Positions 15,301-30,300 of a DNA stretch of 64,000 nucleotides are shown here, piece by piece (position 1 is the first letter of the stretch; each line of letters opens with the position of its first letter). The notes under the pieces are model-generated. The model had not been told where the DNA came from. It saw only the letters and a program-made list of their open reading frames with translations, and ran no database searches. The stretch is taken from contig CM049310.1 of the NCBI GenBank assembly GCA_026874595.1, positions 37,217,558-37,281,557 on the forward strand, read 5' to 3'. Source of the stretch: Sipunculus nudus (taxonomy: Eukaryota; Annelida; Sipuncula; Golfingiida; Sipunculidae). Both the position numbers and the translations under genes were made by a program.

Positions 15301-18300
15301 ATAAAATAAACAGAATACCTAAAATCATAAGCAGATGCTGTTGAAAATATGACTGGATACATAAAGAACCATTAGAATTTTTATAAAATGTTAAGGTAAA
15401 TTTTTTCATAGTGTCACATGGGCTGATAAAATTTTATAATCTTTCATTCCTTAAGTAATATATCTGCATATAAATGAAATTAATATTATAATATATCATA
15501 TTATATTATGTGACTGGGCACACAAAAGTGCTCCTACTCTATGGCTGGTGAAGCTTGCTTTACTGGCAATGGGGCAGTGTCTGCCTTGTGTGCGAGGGTA
15601 AATGGTTTGATCCCATGGTCCACCAGGGTGTTTCTTCCCCATGTAACAATTATGTATCACTCTTTCTTCCAGATAAGTTTTGCATTTACTTACTCTGTTT
15701 AGCAAACTTTATCACTAGTCTTATGAATGATAAGCCTAACTCTTATGAAAAACATTGCCACATTATTGAAATTCATTCATTCAATCTGTCTTTTACATAA
15801 GTCTTGTGCTTACTCTATTTGTAGTGCTTACTCTATTTGTAGTGCTTACTCTATTTGTAGTGTTAACTATATTTCCAGTCTCTTGAATGATTGTAACATC
15901 TGTAATGCAGCCACTGAAGTTTGCATGGTTGGCTTTCACTAGGGGGCCATCTGGTAGACCACCCATAAACAACCCTTCCACTGAGCTGAACAAGAAGGAT
16001 TCAAACACAAAAGGCATGCCCAGTTCCTTCTTGCTGTTGAATTCAGAGTTTTCCAGTGTCAGCTGAGCTTTGCAGTGACTGTTTTGTCTGCAGTTGACAT
16101 AAGCAAATTCAGTTAAAATTTGTTTGTCTAATTACAGTTGAAAAATTGCTATTAAAATGATTAAAATTCAGAAAACAGTGGTCTTTATGGTGTCGACTAA
16201 CACTGGATTAGTTTGTTTAAAAACATAAATTGCTTTATTTTAATTTGGTCATTAACTGATTCTGAAGGCAGGGAAAAAAAGACTGATGAATTGTTTTTAA
16301 AGCTTTGATTATTTTGTTAATCTTTGACATGTTTTTCTTTAGTGCAATATACATTTGTTTGTCTATCAGTTATAACCTTTGATAAATCACAGAATAAAAA
16401 AGAACATACTTAACAGTGACCTTGAACCAGTTATTTGTGTTGACCCTGACCCCACTATTGAGGTCAAATTCCTGGACCACACAGGAAAACTGATACTACA
16501 ATAAACAGTACTCATGCATCATCAACACGTTTATTGTAAATGTTTTTAAATATTTATATTCTAATGTGATAATTGAAGTGATAACTGTCAGAACTCTTTA
16601 TAAAGTAAAATAGCCATCTAGCGGTGAGAGGAAAAACAAACGGAAGTAGCTCTCGTGAAGGGAGAAGGGACGGGACACAGAAGCATGTATATGGCGTCCC
16701 GAGGTGGGAAGACGTAGCAAAAGTTGACGGACAATGGAGGACAACCTGGACGACATTGGACTGACGCCGCTACTAGGTAAGAAGTTACAAACTAACAGAA
16801 GCCGCTGGTACGTGAGTAGAATTGAATTTCTCAGACTTTTCAGAAGAAACATGAAAAACTAGAATAACTCTTTATATAGAACAAAATATCTTACACCATT
16901 TCAACAACTTGACCACAAGGCTATATATCCTACCCATTTAGCTGACTCAAGCTTAACACTCTAATCCTCAGCTTTTAACTGAGCTGAGCTGATGTAAAAA
17001 ACACAACAAGAATAAATCACTGGATTCAATGACCAATTATGCAAACATTTCATATGCATGGCATAACTCATACACATATTCTTTTCTGTCACATAATTAC
17101 TGATACATGGGGAAATGGGAACAGTTATATAAATGGGATATTTTGTAACCCCAAAACAAGTTACAGAAATATATTACTTATAAAATCATTCATCACTGGA
17201 CACAACTGACCTTTAGGAGACTATCCTCTATGACCAGCCGCATGTAGTGGACATCATTTGACACAAAATTGCTGGCTGCATAGAACAAGATTGCATTTTC
17301 CTAGCAAAGAGATAAAAAACCTGACATTTACTAAATTAACCAAGTTATCACCTTATGCAAGATTGTTTGAAATTACTCATCTGCCTTGGTTAAACCATAC
17401 ATGAAACATTTTTTTTTTTTAATGGACATTGAGAAAAATGTTAGTTATATATGAACACTGATTAGACTGACATCATGAAACTCTTTTGAAGAAAACATAA
17501 TTCACTAAAGAAAGGTGTACTTTAGGGAAAGTTAAAATATTCAACCCTCTGATATCTATTTGATGTATAGCAAAACAACAAACAATTATACAACAAACCT
17601 ACCTGTAAAGTTCTGAATGACAAACTGACAGTCAGTGTTGAGTTCAAAACCAGTGGTGGATATGACAAGTATCCATTTCCCTGGAACTTGTACCAGATCT
17701 TCTCTGAAAGTAATACGAGGCACTAAGTTTTTGATGATATATTATGTGTGTCATACAGGGCAAATTTTCGAAACATAAAACATTCAAACTGGTATATTTG
17801 CATTTAAAGGCAATTGTCTTCCATTCATTTCTTGAAAGAAACAAAACATGAGCTCCCACAGGTAATTGATACAGCACCAGGCGTTTACATATCTATCTAG
17901 ATATACACTGATTTTATTCAAAACATAAATGATGAAACGTGTATTTAATTAAATCAGATCTGGTATCAATTATAATTCATTTATAAAGACTTGATTTATC
18001 TAAAAAACAAAACAAAGTGAGTTATCTAACTATTCTGTAAATATAACTGAAAGTATATCAGTGTACTTTTGCATTTAATCAAAATTTCTCCAGACATTTT
18101 ATATTCTAGTGCACTCCAAGGTATTAAATGACACAAAGGCCAATTGCTATAGCAAAGCAAGACTGAAAGCTGCTGAGTTAATAAGCTGACAAACAGAAAA
18201 AGACAAACATACATCGGGCTGAGATACAAGTTTACTTTTGGAGATAAATCACTCACCATGCTGACAACGACTGCCATAAAATTTCTGTGAACACATACAC

Positions 18301-21300
18301 CTAAAGAGTTCATCTTCTCCTGTATTCGTTAAATTGTTACACGTCCCACCATTTAAGCAAGGGTCATTGGCACAAGTCTCTCTTGGTGCTGGTGAGGTTG
18401 GTGAGACAATGATATAGCTAGAACTATACACTGTAGATGTTGTTGAGGACAGGCTCAGCATTTGGGAATATCCACTTGATGGGATATCTGACAGCATCTC
18501 TGTTGCCATAGAAACAGTTGCCATGGGTAGTGGGGGTGTTTCTATATATGTGGTTTCCGATGCGTTGAAAAGAGAAGTATCCATTGCTGAGACTGTGGAC
18601 TCTGTAGAATAGAGCTGAACTGTTTCAGTAGATTCCATATATTTTATTTTTTTTTAAAGAAATTGCAGAAAATCAAATAATATCCCTAAAACCAAAATAT
18701 CCTGAACAGAGAAATGCTGAGTACTGTACAATCAATGAATGACAGAGAAAGAATGTTATCTTTGTCCTGAAATATAAACATAGCGCCCCATACCACAGCT
18801 GTTGCAAAGACCTAGCTTATGTATGATATTTGTTTGTGCAAGCTATCAAAAGAAGAATAAACTGTATTTATTCTGACACTTTGAGCTTTACAGTATTATT
18901 TGGCATTTTTTTTCATTAATTTACAATTAATTATTATTCAATGTGGATCCATTAGCCTTTTGACATGTGAAACGTTCTCTGGCTGATATTACACTGGTTC
19001 TGGCACAGGGCCAAGAATCCGACAAACATAAGCTGGTGTCCCTGTGTAATCCGACCAGCAAGGGCATTTGTCACATGTTTAAAATTTGGAGCTGGATGCA
19101 CAATGAGACACCACCACTGCGGTCAGACCCACTGAGGATATCTTGCTATACAAACAGTGGTTACACAATGAAGAGATCTGGGTCAACTGCAGTTTATAAC
19201 TGCTGCGTGAGGAGCGTACAAACCATGTAGTAATATTATGTTATCTGTCACAAACTATGTTGATACATTTTGTAATTAGTAACAAAACATGTTGTAACAT
19301 TATGTCATGTTATAAACCATGCTAGCACATTTTGTCATGTGTACTAAAGTATGTTGAAAAATATTACCATCTGCATCAAGGAAAACAATTTACTGTATGA
19401 TACATTCTTGATTATTCACTGTAAATTCCATGTCCTGCACACTTAATGCATCTTAAAGACCTTCCCCATCTCACTTGCGACACCTGTCAGGACTGACAGA
19501 CAATGAGCGATCAGGTCTGTTATATGAACAGAAGGATAAAGTTTTGTCATATCTCATGATTAAACCTAATTAAACATATCTTATCTGTTATGCTGAGGTT
19601 TCTGCAAGAATTTATTTTCCCTTAGCAAAATCTGCAATGCTGGCTTATTGGACCTGAACTCAACAGACACACATAATGCACAGTACATGCATGCATGTGG
19701 AAAAGGTCTATTCAAGCTAATCACTGTGAGTCTACAACAAGCATAAAGGATGAATAAGACAAACCTGAATATAAAGCAGTGTCAGCAGTGACAGTCTCAA
19801 TCGGTGAAAAATTATCAAGTGACGACTTTGGAGGTGCAGCAGTTGCATGCGCTGGTGTCTCTAATTCTGTGTAATACTGGGATGATGTAAGGAACACACT
19901 GGTTGGCTTTATCAAAGATGGAGAATTCCTCAGGAAGCTGAAAAAGTCAACATCATCACTAACCATCAGTCTAGTTGTCAATGTCACTGGTGTCACAGCA
20001 TCTGTGTTGCCAATACTTGCACCTGATGACCTCTGATGACTTTCCACAGGAGATGATGCTTCTATAAATACACTGGACAGTGCTGATTGTACGGATCCTA
20101 ACATGTCTTGTGTTTTGCTTGTTATAACTGTTCTACTTTCAGCAGATAACAACACTTTAGTAGTGAGAGTAAAATCCTGTGTCTGCAAACGGGACCTGGA
20201 TTCAATATTTGTTACTTCTGACTGTAGTATGTTGGAATATACATTTGTAAACTGTACTGAAGACATTATAATGTCAGATTTAATCTCAGTTACTGTATTT
20301 GTAGTGTTTTCTTGATCCAAAATTCTCGTGCTGGAGTTGGTGGGAAGTTTGTCTGACTGTGGCATATTCACAGTTCTACTAGGTGAAATAGTATCTGTCC
20401 TATTAGTTCCACCAGAGGCTGAAGATTCTGGCATTATCAGGTGTGTGTCAGATGTTGACACATGCTGTGTGTCAGATGTTGACACACTTATGCTATCTGT
20501 AATTACTGATTCCATTTTACTAACTGGGTGGAACACAGTTACAGGGCTGCTGGGTAAAATATCATCAGATGCGCTAAAGCTGACTGATTCTGAGATAATG
20601 TTCGACCCTTTTTGTGTTGGCAAATGTGAGTCAGAGGACATCCATAATGGTGTATCAATAATCACAGGTTTCAGTGTGCTCACATCAGTGGTGATCTCTG
20701 GGGAATACATCTCTGATGTGTAGACATCCTGTAGACTACTGTATAGTGTAGCAGTGGCAATAATGCCCTCAGACACAGTGACTGTGGAAAACACATCAGA
20801 GTAATGGCTGACTACATCTGATGAATGCTCTGTTGTTTGGGACGCAATATTTGGTGACAGTGACTCTGTCACTGAAGTTTCAGGACTTAGACTGCTGGTG
20901 ATGTCCACATTTTCTGTTCCAGTTCTGGTAATACTGTCAATTAAACTTGCAGTGCTGGTTAAGCCCTGATTGACTGTTATTGTACTGCTGATTCCCTGAA
21001 TGATTGTCCTTAAATTATACATATTGCTGTGTATTTCAGTAAAGAAATTTGACTCTTGAAGCGAAATCAAAGATGTGTTGTGCTTTGTCAGTGATACTGA
21101 TGCATGCTTGTTGGTAGTGACTTCTGATGCTTCAGAAAGCTGGTGGGAAAGTGAACTTAGTGAATCTACTCCGAAACTTGCTGTGCTGGAAGCAGTGCTG
21201 AAGCTTGGTGCTAAAGTGTTACTTAGTGACCGTACATCTGTTATGAGGCTTTGTGCAGGAACTTCACTCACTGACTGCACTTCAATATTTGAGAATATGA

Positions 21301-24300
21301 TGCTTCTTGATGGTTCATGTGTCAGACTATTTGTTGCCCTCTCTATGGTTAAACCATAAAATGAGGTTGTATGAGACATCCTTGTTACTAACACTGTGGT
21401 CTCTATTTCATCTAGAGCAGAAAGTGTGTATATCACGGTATTCAATGATTCAGTTAAAATAAATGACTTTGCCTTGGTGAGAGAAAAAGGATAAATTAAA
21501 GTTGGGCTCACAGATGGCATCAAAATATCTGTAGTTTGATAAAAGGATTCTTCAGGCATAACTAAGGATGAATAAGGTGTGTTTACAGCCATTACAGACA
21601 TTAATGTCTGTGTATAATGTCCCAAGGAGCTAGACACATCTCTGCTTGAACTATCTACTAGTTCTACTGAAGGCTGTAGAGAAGACAAATGAGGAACCAT
21701 GTCACTGTGATCTGTCAATGCTGACACTGCAATGTCAGATGATTCTCTTCCAGATGACGTCAATGTTCGAGTATTTTTCACATCTGATGTATATGTCTGC
21801 TCAGTATTGGGTGGTCCACTAAAATATGGTGTATATGTTGATAAAATTATGTTTGTGAATCGTGTGGAATCATAAGTGGTCAGTGATCCTGCAGACACAG
21901 TGTTGGTGTGTATACTGACTACAACTGTCTCAACTACCTCACCTGTTGACCTTGACCCATTTGGTGACCTTGACCTAGATGAAAATGATGTCTCCAAACA
22001 TGATGTTGAAGGCACTTCTTCACTGGCAACTACCAAAAATGATGTTTGTCTAATGCTTTGACCAAAGTCCATTGTGGATGGCTCAAATGAACCCTGCAGG
22101 TCACTGATGTATGAATATTCATCAGTGATCACATGACTTTGGTAGAGGACTGTGCTTTGTGGAGGAATCAACACAGGTGAACTTCTGATACTCTGGCTTG
22201 ATCCTGGTTCGCTATATATGGTTTGCACTTGAAAGTCTCCTGTACTGAACAAATCTGAACTTAGTGACTGATACAAATCAGTAGATTTTAGTACAGTGTC
22301 ACTCATTGTTACTGTGTTTAATGCTTTACTCGGTATCAAACTGTTTGGATAAATATCTGTGCCACTTGTATGTGATGCAAAAGTCACTGTCATAGGCAGA
22401 GTTTTCAATGTAGATAATTGTGAAATAACAGACGATAATGAAGTTTTCAGTAAAGCTGATGCATCCATTGTGTTTAATGTTAACCAGGACACCTGGTGAC
22501 TGCCAGTGGCACTGCTGGAGGAGGTGACTATCCCTCCAGTACTTGGACTAGGAGTGAGTATGATAACTTCACATTCTCTCCCAGTGGTCCACATGGGACA
22601 TTGACAGGTGTAAGTGTTGATGCCATCTCTACACTTTCCTCCATTCAAACATCTAGGTTCTGGCAGACAGTCATCATAATTCCTCTCACATACCTCTCCC
22701 CCAAACCCTGCTGGACACAAACACCTACAAACAATAAATAAGATATAAATCTGCTTAGATGTGAAAGTCAACAGACAATCCTTTGTTAGAAAAGATTAAA
22801 GTTACATTTCCAGTCTTGGCCCTGATTCTAAAGTAGGGCACCAGTTATGCAGAATAAACAGGTTTTGATAAAACAGAATCTGTCAAAGATTTACATGCAT
22901 ATGAAACACAGGAATTTTATTGGTGTTAACCACTATACCTCTGTAAAAGATTGTTTACATACACTAAATTTTAATTGAATGTGAAAGCTGACAGTAGAAA
23001 TCTTATAGATACAGTTTCCTCTTTTCCCTAGCTTGTAATCATTTTCACAAATTCAATGGAGAATGAATAAAAGCCGTTTTAGATGCATGGTTATCTTAAT
23101 TATACCCACTCAAAGCCTTGGCCAGCTGTCAACTGCCTGCAGATGCCTTCCTGTTGACAAGGGATTGACAGGCATTCATCAATGTCTGTCTCACAAAGCT
23201 CCCCAGTCCAACCTGAAGGCAAAAACAGACCAAATCTGAAATTATTTGTCTTAAATATCTTTACAGATTCAATCTGAAAATATCTGTCTTAAATATCTTT
23301 ACATGTCAAAACTTTATTAACAATCTAACTGCAAACGACTTTTTTTTCAAATTATCTGGTATACCAATTTAACTTTTGGATGCATGTATGAATGGGTCTC
23401 CTTTTAAAATTTCTGTCTGAGCATATTACACTTCCAGAAGATCAGATATTTATGACATATTCCTAAATTTTTACAGACCTAAAACAATATACATGATGTT
23501 TGTCCCCAATGACTCTGGGGTTTTTAAGGTAAACTGTGTTTACATGATTAATTTAATCATTACTAATTTACCAACAGAAAGAGACCATGGATGAAAAACA
23601 CTTTTAGACAACCCTTAAATAAAATTTCATAACTTTTTTTTTATTTTGTAAAGATTAAAAAAAAAATCTTGATATTTAAGGCCATGGGAACCCTGTTAGG
23701 AAATGTAAACCTCAACATTAGAATAAGATTATTACCTGGATGACAGATACATGTATAGTTGTTTATTCCATCCACACAGGCCACAGCATTCTGACATGGA
23801 TTGGAAGCACAATCGTCTTCATTAATTTCACATCTGGAGCCAGTATATCCAGGACTGCACCTGTCACAGTGAGGGTAAGATGTTAAAAACATGTGGAAAA
23901 CATATTAAAAAGATGATGAAATCTCTTACTCTTGCCCATGTAATGGTGATAGTGTCCATAATATTACCACTAGAGTATATTAATTTTTATAATATTTATT
24001 GCTATATGCACAGCAACTGAGTTTTAGTGCCATCAAGCATATACATAATGTTTATTACTAAATTACTGATTGTAGTGCTATCTCACATTACAATTGTACG
24101 TATATTTTTTTTTTTATTTAAACTGAGGCTTGAAACACATTTAATATAAATCAGATAAAAATACATTCTTTTTTAATGACAGAAATAGGAAGGACATACT
24201 TTTTTCCGAAAATCTTTTTGAATTAAAGGTACTCTTTTTTCTTGGTATGAACAGTAGAAAGAAGAAATGAAAAAATAGAGTATAACAGGTACTTACAGAC

Positions 24301-27300
24301 AGGTAAACCTGTCTCCTCTGCCATCGACACACCTGCCCCCATTCAAACATTGAGAAAAATTACCATTTTCACACACATCAACATCAAACTCACATCTTGG
24401 TCCTGAAATAAAACACAAGTGTCATTGAAGCAATTCCATTATATTTATAAGGAAACAAATATCATCAAATAAATGTATTCAGTCGGGGGAAAATTTAACC
24501 TGAAGAAGCAAGGTAGGCCACAATAAACTAAGTTTGTTTCAACGAGACCACACTTAGACCTGAATTTAACTCAGAACTCTAAGACATACAAAGGGGCACT
24601 TATATTCACAGCCAAATATTAACAACAGTTTTAATGATTTCAGTAATATTTGATATTTTTACACTGAAAGCTAGTGTAAATGCCTTGGGTTTTTGGAATC
24701 AATTTTCAATTAACAACAGAAATTTTCTTACCTACAAAACCTGGGGGACAGAGACATTCAAATCCATTGAGATTATCCTGACAGACTCCTCCATTCTGGC
24801 AGGGCTGGGCTGCACAGTCGTCCACATCAATGCTGCAGTTACGACCAGTCCAGCCCAGGTCACAGGTACAGTTGTACCCAAACTCCTTGTCTGTGCAACT
24901 AACATAAAAACACAATACAGTAAAGTAACAAGGTAAGTAACTCAGCCATCATAATCATATTACAAACATTACTATCCAAATCTTACAATTACTTGTGTTG
25001 ATACCAACTTTCAGTGTGTCTTCAATAAGCTGATGAAGGCAACATCAATTAAGTTGCCTAGAGCTCTTTGTAAATAAGTCATCAAGATTCTGACATGAGA
25101 ATATTTTACATTTTAACACAGATACAAAGTTCTCACATTTTTAGCAGATATCATATGTTATCTTCGGGAACCAAATTTCGGTGAGATACTTACTTTCCAT
25201 GTTCACAAGGTGAAAGGTCACATTCATCCACATCAATCTCACAGTTAACACCGGTAAAGCCTGGAGTACACACACAGCTGTAGACTGCTGTACCATCTAC
25301 ACAGGTCCCTCCATGCTGGCAGGGAGAGGACAAACAGTCATCAATGTTCTCCTCACAGACAGCTCCTAAAATACCAAAAGGATACCAAAGATTTACCATA
25401 AATATTCAAAAATATTCCATCTACATTTGAAACCCTCTGAAAGTACATACTAGTAGGTAAATATGTTTTTTACCATGAGCTTTTACCTTAACAAGTCACT
25501 GTCAAAGTCTAAATGATGATTAGTTTTAATTTTAAAATATTCAACTACAACCATTTTATATAACTAGTCAAAATCTGTTTACACTTAATTTGTATTAATA
25601 TATGTACTGATATATGTACTAATTATGTATTAATTTTAGATATAATATATAAACTTAAGGATTTGGAATCATCATATATATTATAAACCAGCCAATTATA
25701 TGCCTTTATTGTGGAACCCTTCATCATAAATAGTCATTAAAGGGAAAACTTATAAATGAGGAACAGAAAATTAATAATTACCATTATGATAATTTTTTAT
25801 TAAACTAATTTTTGTTGCATAAGTTTAATATATAATTTGAAAATACATGAAATTTCATTAGGATAAATGGTTTCATTTTTATATTACACCTGATCATGGT
25901 TTTGTGGTTGATGCACCATAAGTAATGAAATATTTGATAAGCCTGCCTGACCTGTAAATCCTTGTCTACACCTACACCTGTAGCCCCCTGGGTAGTTCTG
26001 GCATGATGCATTATTCTGACATGGAGACTGAAGACACTCGTTCACATCGTCAGTACAGTTCAGGCCTGTATAACTGCTAGTGCAGTTGCAAATGTACCTT
26101 AAAACATTCAGTAAATATGATTATGAAACAGTCTCATATTTGTAATCATTATTGACATTTTAAATCACTACTAAATACTACTGAAGCCCTATGAAGCCCT
26201 GAGTCCTCTCTTAATTTATATGAATAGGAACATTTAAAAATATCAAAACATCATACAATATTGTAATGTCTCTTTGTATTACAATTTTACAATTTGATAC
26301 AACATGCATATTTTTTCTTTTTAATCTGTTTGCATTAAAAAACTGGTTATAAAGACATTTATATTTTATATTATGATAATATCCTTAAATAAACATCCTA
26401 TCAACATTTGCTTTGCATAGTACAACAGGACTTTAGCACAAGGCAATCTGATACATCCTCAAGTTCACCTGCTCTAAAGCTTCTGTACTACCAGACTCAT
26501 TTTCCAAATTAATAAATTTTACTGATATTGGTATATTGGTGATAATTTAACTGATCCTGGGCACATGATTTATGAGAACATTTCTCCCCAGTCTCATTCC
26601 TTAGTGACCTTACCCATTTACAAGGTCATGACAGGTTGAGTTGTTCTGACAGAAGTCATGATCACAGTCATTGATATTGGTCTCGCAGTTCCTTCCTGTA
26701 AATCCTGACAAGCAGTGACACATGTAGGCTGCAATCTGATCCTCACAATGGCCACCGTTAATACAGGGGGGAGGGTAACATTCATCAGTGTTCACCTCAC
26801 AGTTTGTACCACTGAAACCTACAAAAGAAAGTGGGTAAAAACTCTCAGGTACTCAAAATATTTTGAGTTTGCAAAAACCTATGATGTTAAAAATGAGCAG
26901 CAATTAACTATTTTTACAATGCAGGCTGCCACAGGCAAATGACCCAGAAAAGAGTAAGTGCTCTGAAAAAAAAGAGTAGAGGTCTTTGAAATAAAGAGTG
27001 AAATAAGAAAAAAACTAGACATTTCTTGGCACCGCTGGTGCCATGGTATCGCCAGACAAATGAGGTTTTGTGGTATTTTGTTGATATAATGTGATGTATT
27101 TGTATTTTAGCAATGAATGTGAGAAACATTTGTACAAAATATAGGAATATTTAAAGTGAAGGCAATTGTTATGTAAAAGGTTATGTATAAATAGAAGTAT
27201 ATATTTAATGATGTATTGAGTTGTATATGTATGTTTGGAGTAACTTGTTTGAGAATAATATAGAGTAAAGCAGAAAGAAAGAGAAAGAGATGGATAGACA

Positions 27301-30300
27301 GGATTTCAGAGAGATGGAGAGATATGATAATGAGAATGAAATAATAATATCTGTTATATTTTGTTTCACATCATATTTTGTTCTTTGTAATAAATTGTTA
27401 TATTGTCATAAAAATTGTCATTTGTTCCTTATCAATAGCATTAATTGTGGAAAAACAAGAAAATAGAGTAGGGGGTGCCACCATGCAGTTCCCAGCAAAT
27501 GACTCATCACATTACCCATATCTATCTATATGCATAATATGAAAGATATCTGCCAATTAGTTTCCAGCACATGACAACACTATATAACAACTTTTAATTT
27601 TTATTTTATAATGCTGACAATACTGTCAAGTCCCATATAGGCAACATTCATGAGCCATTTTAAATAGTCTTCGTCCAAAGGTCAAGACCACTCTCAAAGA
27701 AAAATGATCCAGTTGTGACTCTGTGGTACACCCAGTGCACTAATTCATTTATCACTGACCATCATACTATTTATAGAATCTGACCATGGCCCAGAACTGC
27801 TGATGTTTGGGCAAAACATGATGCAACACCATGTGTAGACCACTAGCTGAAGCAATCCCCCAGGTTCACTGGAGATTTTCATGATTGTTGGTGATTTTTA
27901 CCATATATGGCAATATTTAAAGTCAAGTCCACTCTCATATGCAAGGTCAGGACCCAAATTTAAATATATCTCATCCCATAATCCAAATCTATGTATATGC
28001 ATAATATAAAAGAAATCTGTCCATTAGTTTTTGACTTATAATGCTCACAGTGCTGTCAAATGGCCCTTTTTAAGATATTCATGATTTTATGTTTTTCACC
28101 AAATATGGGAATATTCAAGGTCAAGGTCACTCTCATAGTCACGGTCATGACCCCAAATCAATAAACTGCATTCCAAAATATCCAACATTTGAAAAAAAAA
28201 ATTAAATTAAAAAAAAATAATTTAAATTAAATTAAATTTTAAAATTAAATATACCTCATTCCATAAACCATATCTATATACATGCATAACATGAAAGAAA
28301 TCTGTCCATTACTGTTTGACTTATAATGCTCACAGTATATACTGTCAAGTGGCAATGATGGGGTATTCAAAGGCGCAAAAAACAAGAAAAGGACAACAGG
28401 TGGCGCCACCTATCTTCTGCAAAAGACAAAACTATCCAAGATCTTCCGTCAACTTGATTTTTGGACCAATCCATGCATCCCTTTTTAAGATATTCATGAT
28501 TTTATGTGATTTTCACCATATATGGTAATATTCAAGGTCAAAGCCACTCTCAAAGGAAAGGTCATGACCCCAATTTTAATATACATCATCCCATAACCCA
28601 TACCTATGTACATGCATAATATTAAAGAAATCTGTCAATCAGTTTTTGACTTGTGATGCTAAAAGTACTGTCAAGTGGCAATGATGGGGGTATTAAACGG
28701 CACAAAAACAAGAAAAGGATACTAGGTGGCACCACCAGTTTCCGGTACATGACATCACTATCTAAGATCTTTGTCCAACTTGATTTATGGATAAATCCAT
28801 GAAAGATTTCTAAGAATTTGTGTGATTTTCCCCAAAAATGGATCTATTCAAGGTCAAGGTCACTCTCCTAGTTGAGGTCATGACCCCATTTTAAATAGGC
28901 TTCGTCCTCTCACCTATATCTATAAATGTGTCAAGTTTGAAAAAGATCCTTGAAATATTTTTTGAGTTATTGTGTCCAAAAGAAATCTCTGCGGCGGTGG
29001 CGGCGGCGCAACCGTGCCTAAACCATAGTATCTCCAGACTATGTCTGGCGATACAATTAGCATCAATTTCCCATTTTTATCACAGACTGACTAAAGATGT
29101 GCTTCGCATAGCACAACTATAGATATATATTGACTCATATCATTCCCAAAATCAGAAATATACATGGCATAAATCCCAATTCATGAAGATAAGGACATTT
29201 AATTTTGCCAAATGTTGACACATGCTGGATATCTGCACACAAAAAAATGTGAAATTTCCTATTCATTTTCTGACTGGACTGTTAAAGGAAGAGAGAAATA
29301 GTATATACTGGAAAACGTTCATGAAAAAAAAGAGAAAAAAAGAGTGCTGCTGAAAAGAAGAGTAAATCTGAGTAATAAACGTCATTTTCAGGAAATCCTC
29401 AAAAAACGAGAGCAACTCTTTTAAAAAAGAGTGATTTGGCAGACCTGAAATGCTTTTACACCCGATAGCATTGAGCAGATATAAATTGACAGATGGTTAT
29501 AATGTATGTAATTTACCTGAAAGACAGGTACAATTGTAGGTACCATCTGAATTTGTGGAACATGTGGCATTATGCTGGCAAGGGTCATATGCAGGGTCAC
29601 ACGGATCAAAGGTCACTTCACAATGCTGTCCGGTGAAGAAAGGCTGACAGACACATGAGTAGTTGCCAAGCTGGTCCACACAGGTACCGTTATTCATACA
29701 GGGGTTGCTGGTGTTCAGTTTGCATTCATTGACCTCTACCTCACAGTTCTTCCCTGTCCAAGCACTGCTGCATTGGCATCTGAAGTAGTACAAGTGATGT
29801 ACAGGTGTGGTTTAATTTTATCACAATCCATCCAGCCAGATATGAGAAATCTTAACTTCTATGCATTTAATTTTCACAGTTTTTGAAGGACTAACTGTGA
29901 TGAACTTTCTCAGCTGTCCATGACATTTAAGAAGAACAGATTGGACTGGTTGATCTAAAGTTACAAGAGTACAGTGATATACCAGGTATGATTAAATCAA
30001 GGACAATGTTAGACTTTATATTTCAATTGAAATGTTTTGTAAACAAGCTTCAGGACTAATAAGAATCAAATTTCAGGTTGCTCACAGAATGCAAGTCATG
30101 TTTTTATCTATACTTTTTTGGTGGGGGTAACCGCCTCCATTTTTCATGCTAACTGAACAAGGTAATTTGTACAAAGATCTGCACAATTCCTTTCCAGTTT
30201 CAGTTTTAAGACAAGGTGCAAAAACATGATTATTCCGGGTTCAACCAGGCTCTGTGTACTGAACCTGCTGGTTACACCCCAGGAACTCCTGAAAAGTGCA

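Noticed and set aside
15510-15710. A true tRNA gene
   Set aside because: Only approximate A and B boxes are present and no cloverleaf with paired acceptor ends could be drawn; listed as a possible SINE.
20103-20723. Long plus-strand frames opposite the Ser/Thr exon
   Set aside because: Antisense of Ser/Thr-rich codons yields few stops; the predicted peptides have no domain and no start or splice context.
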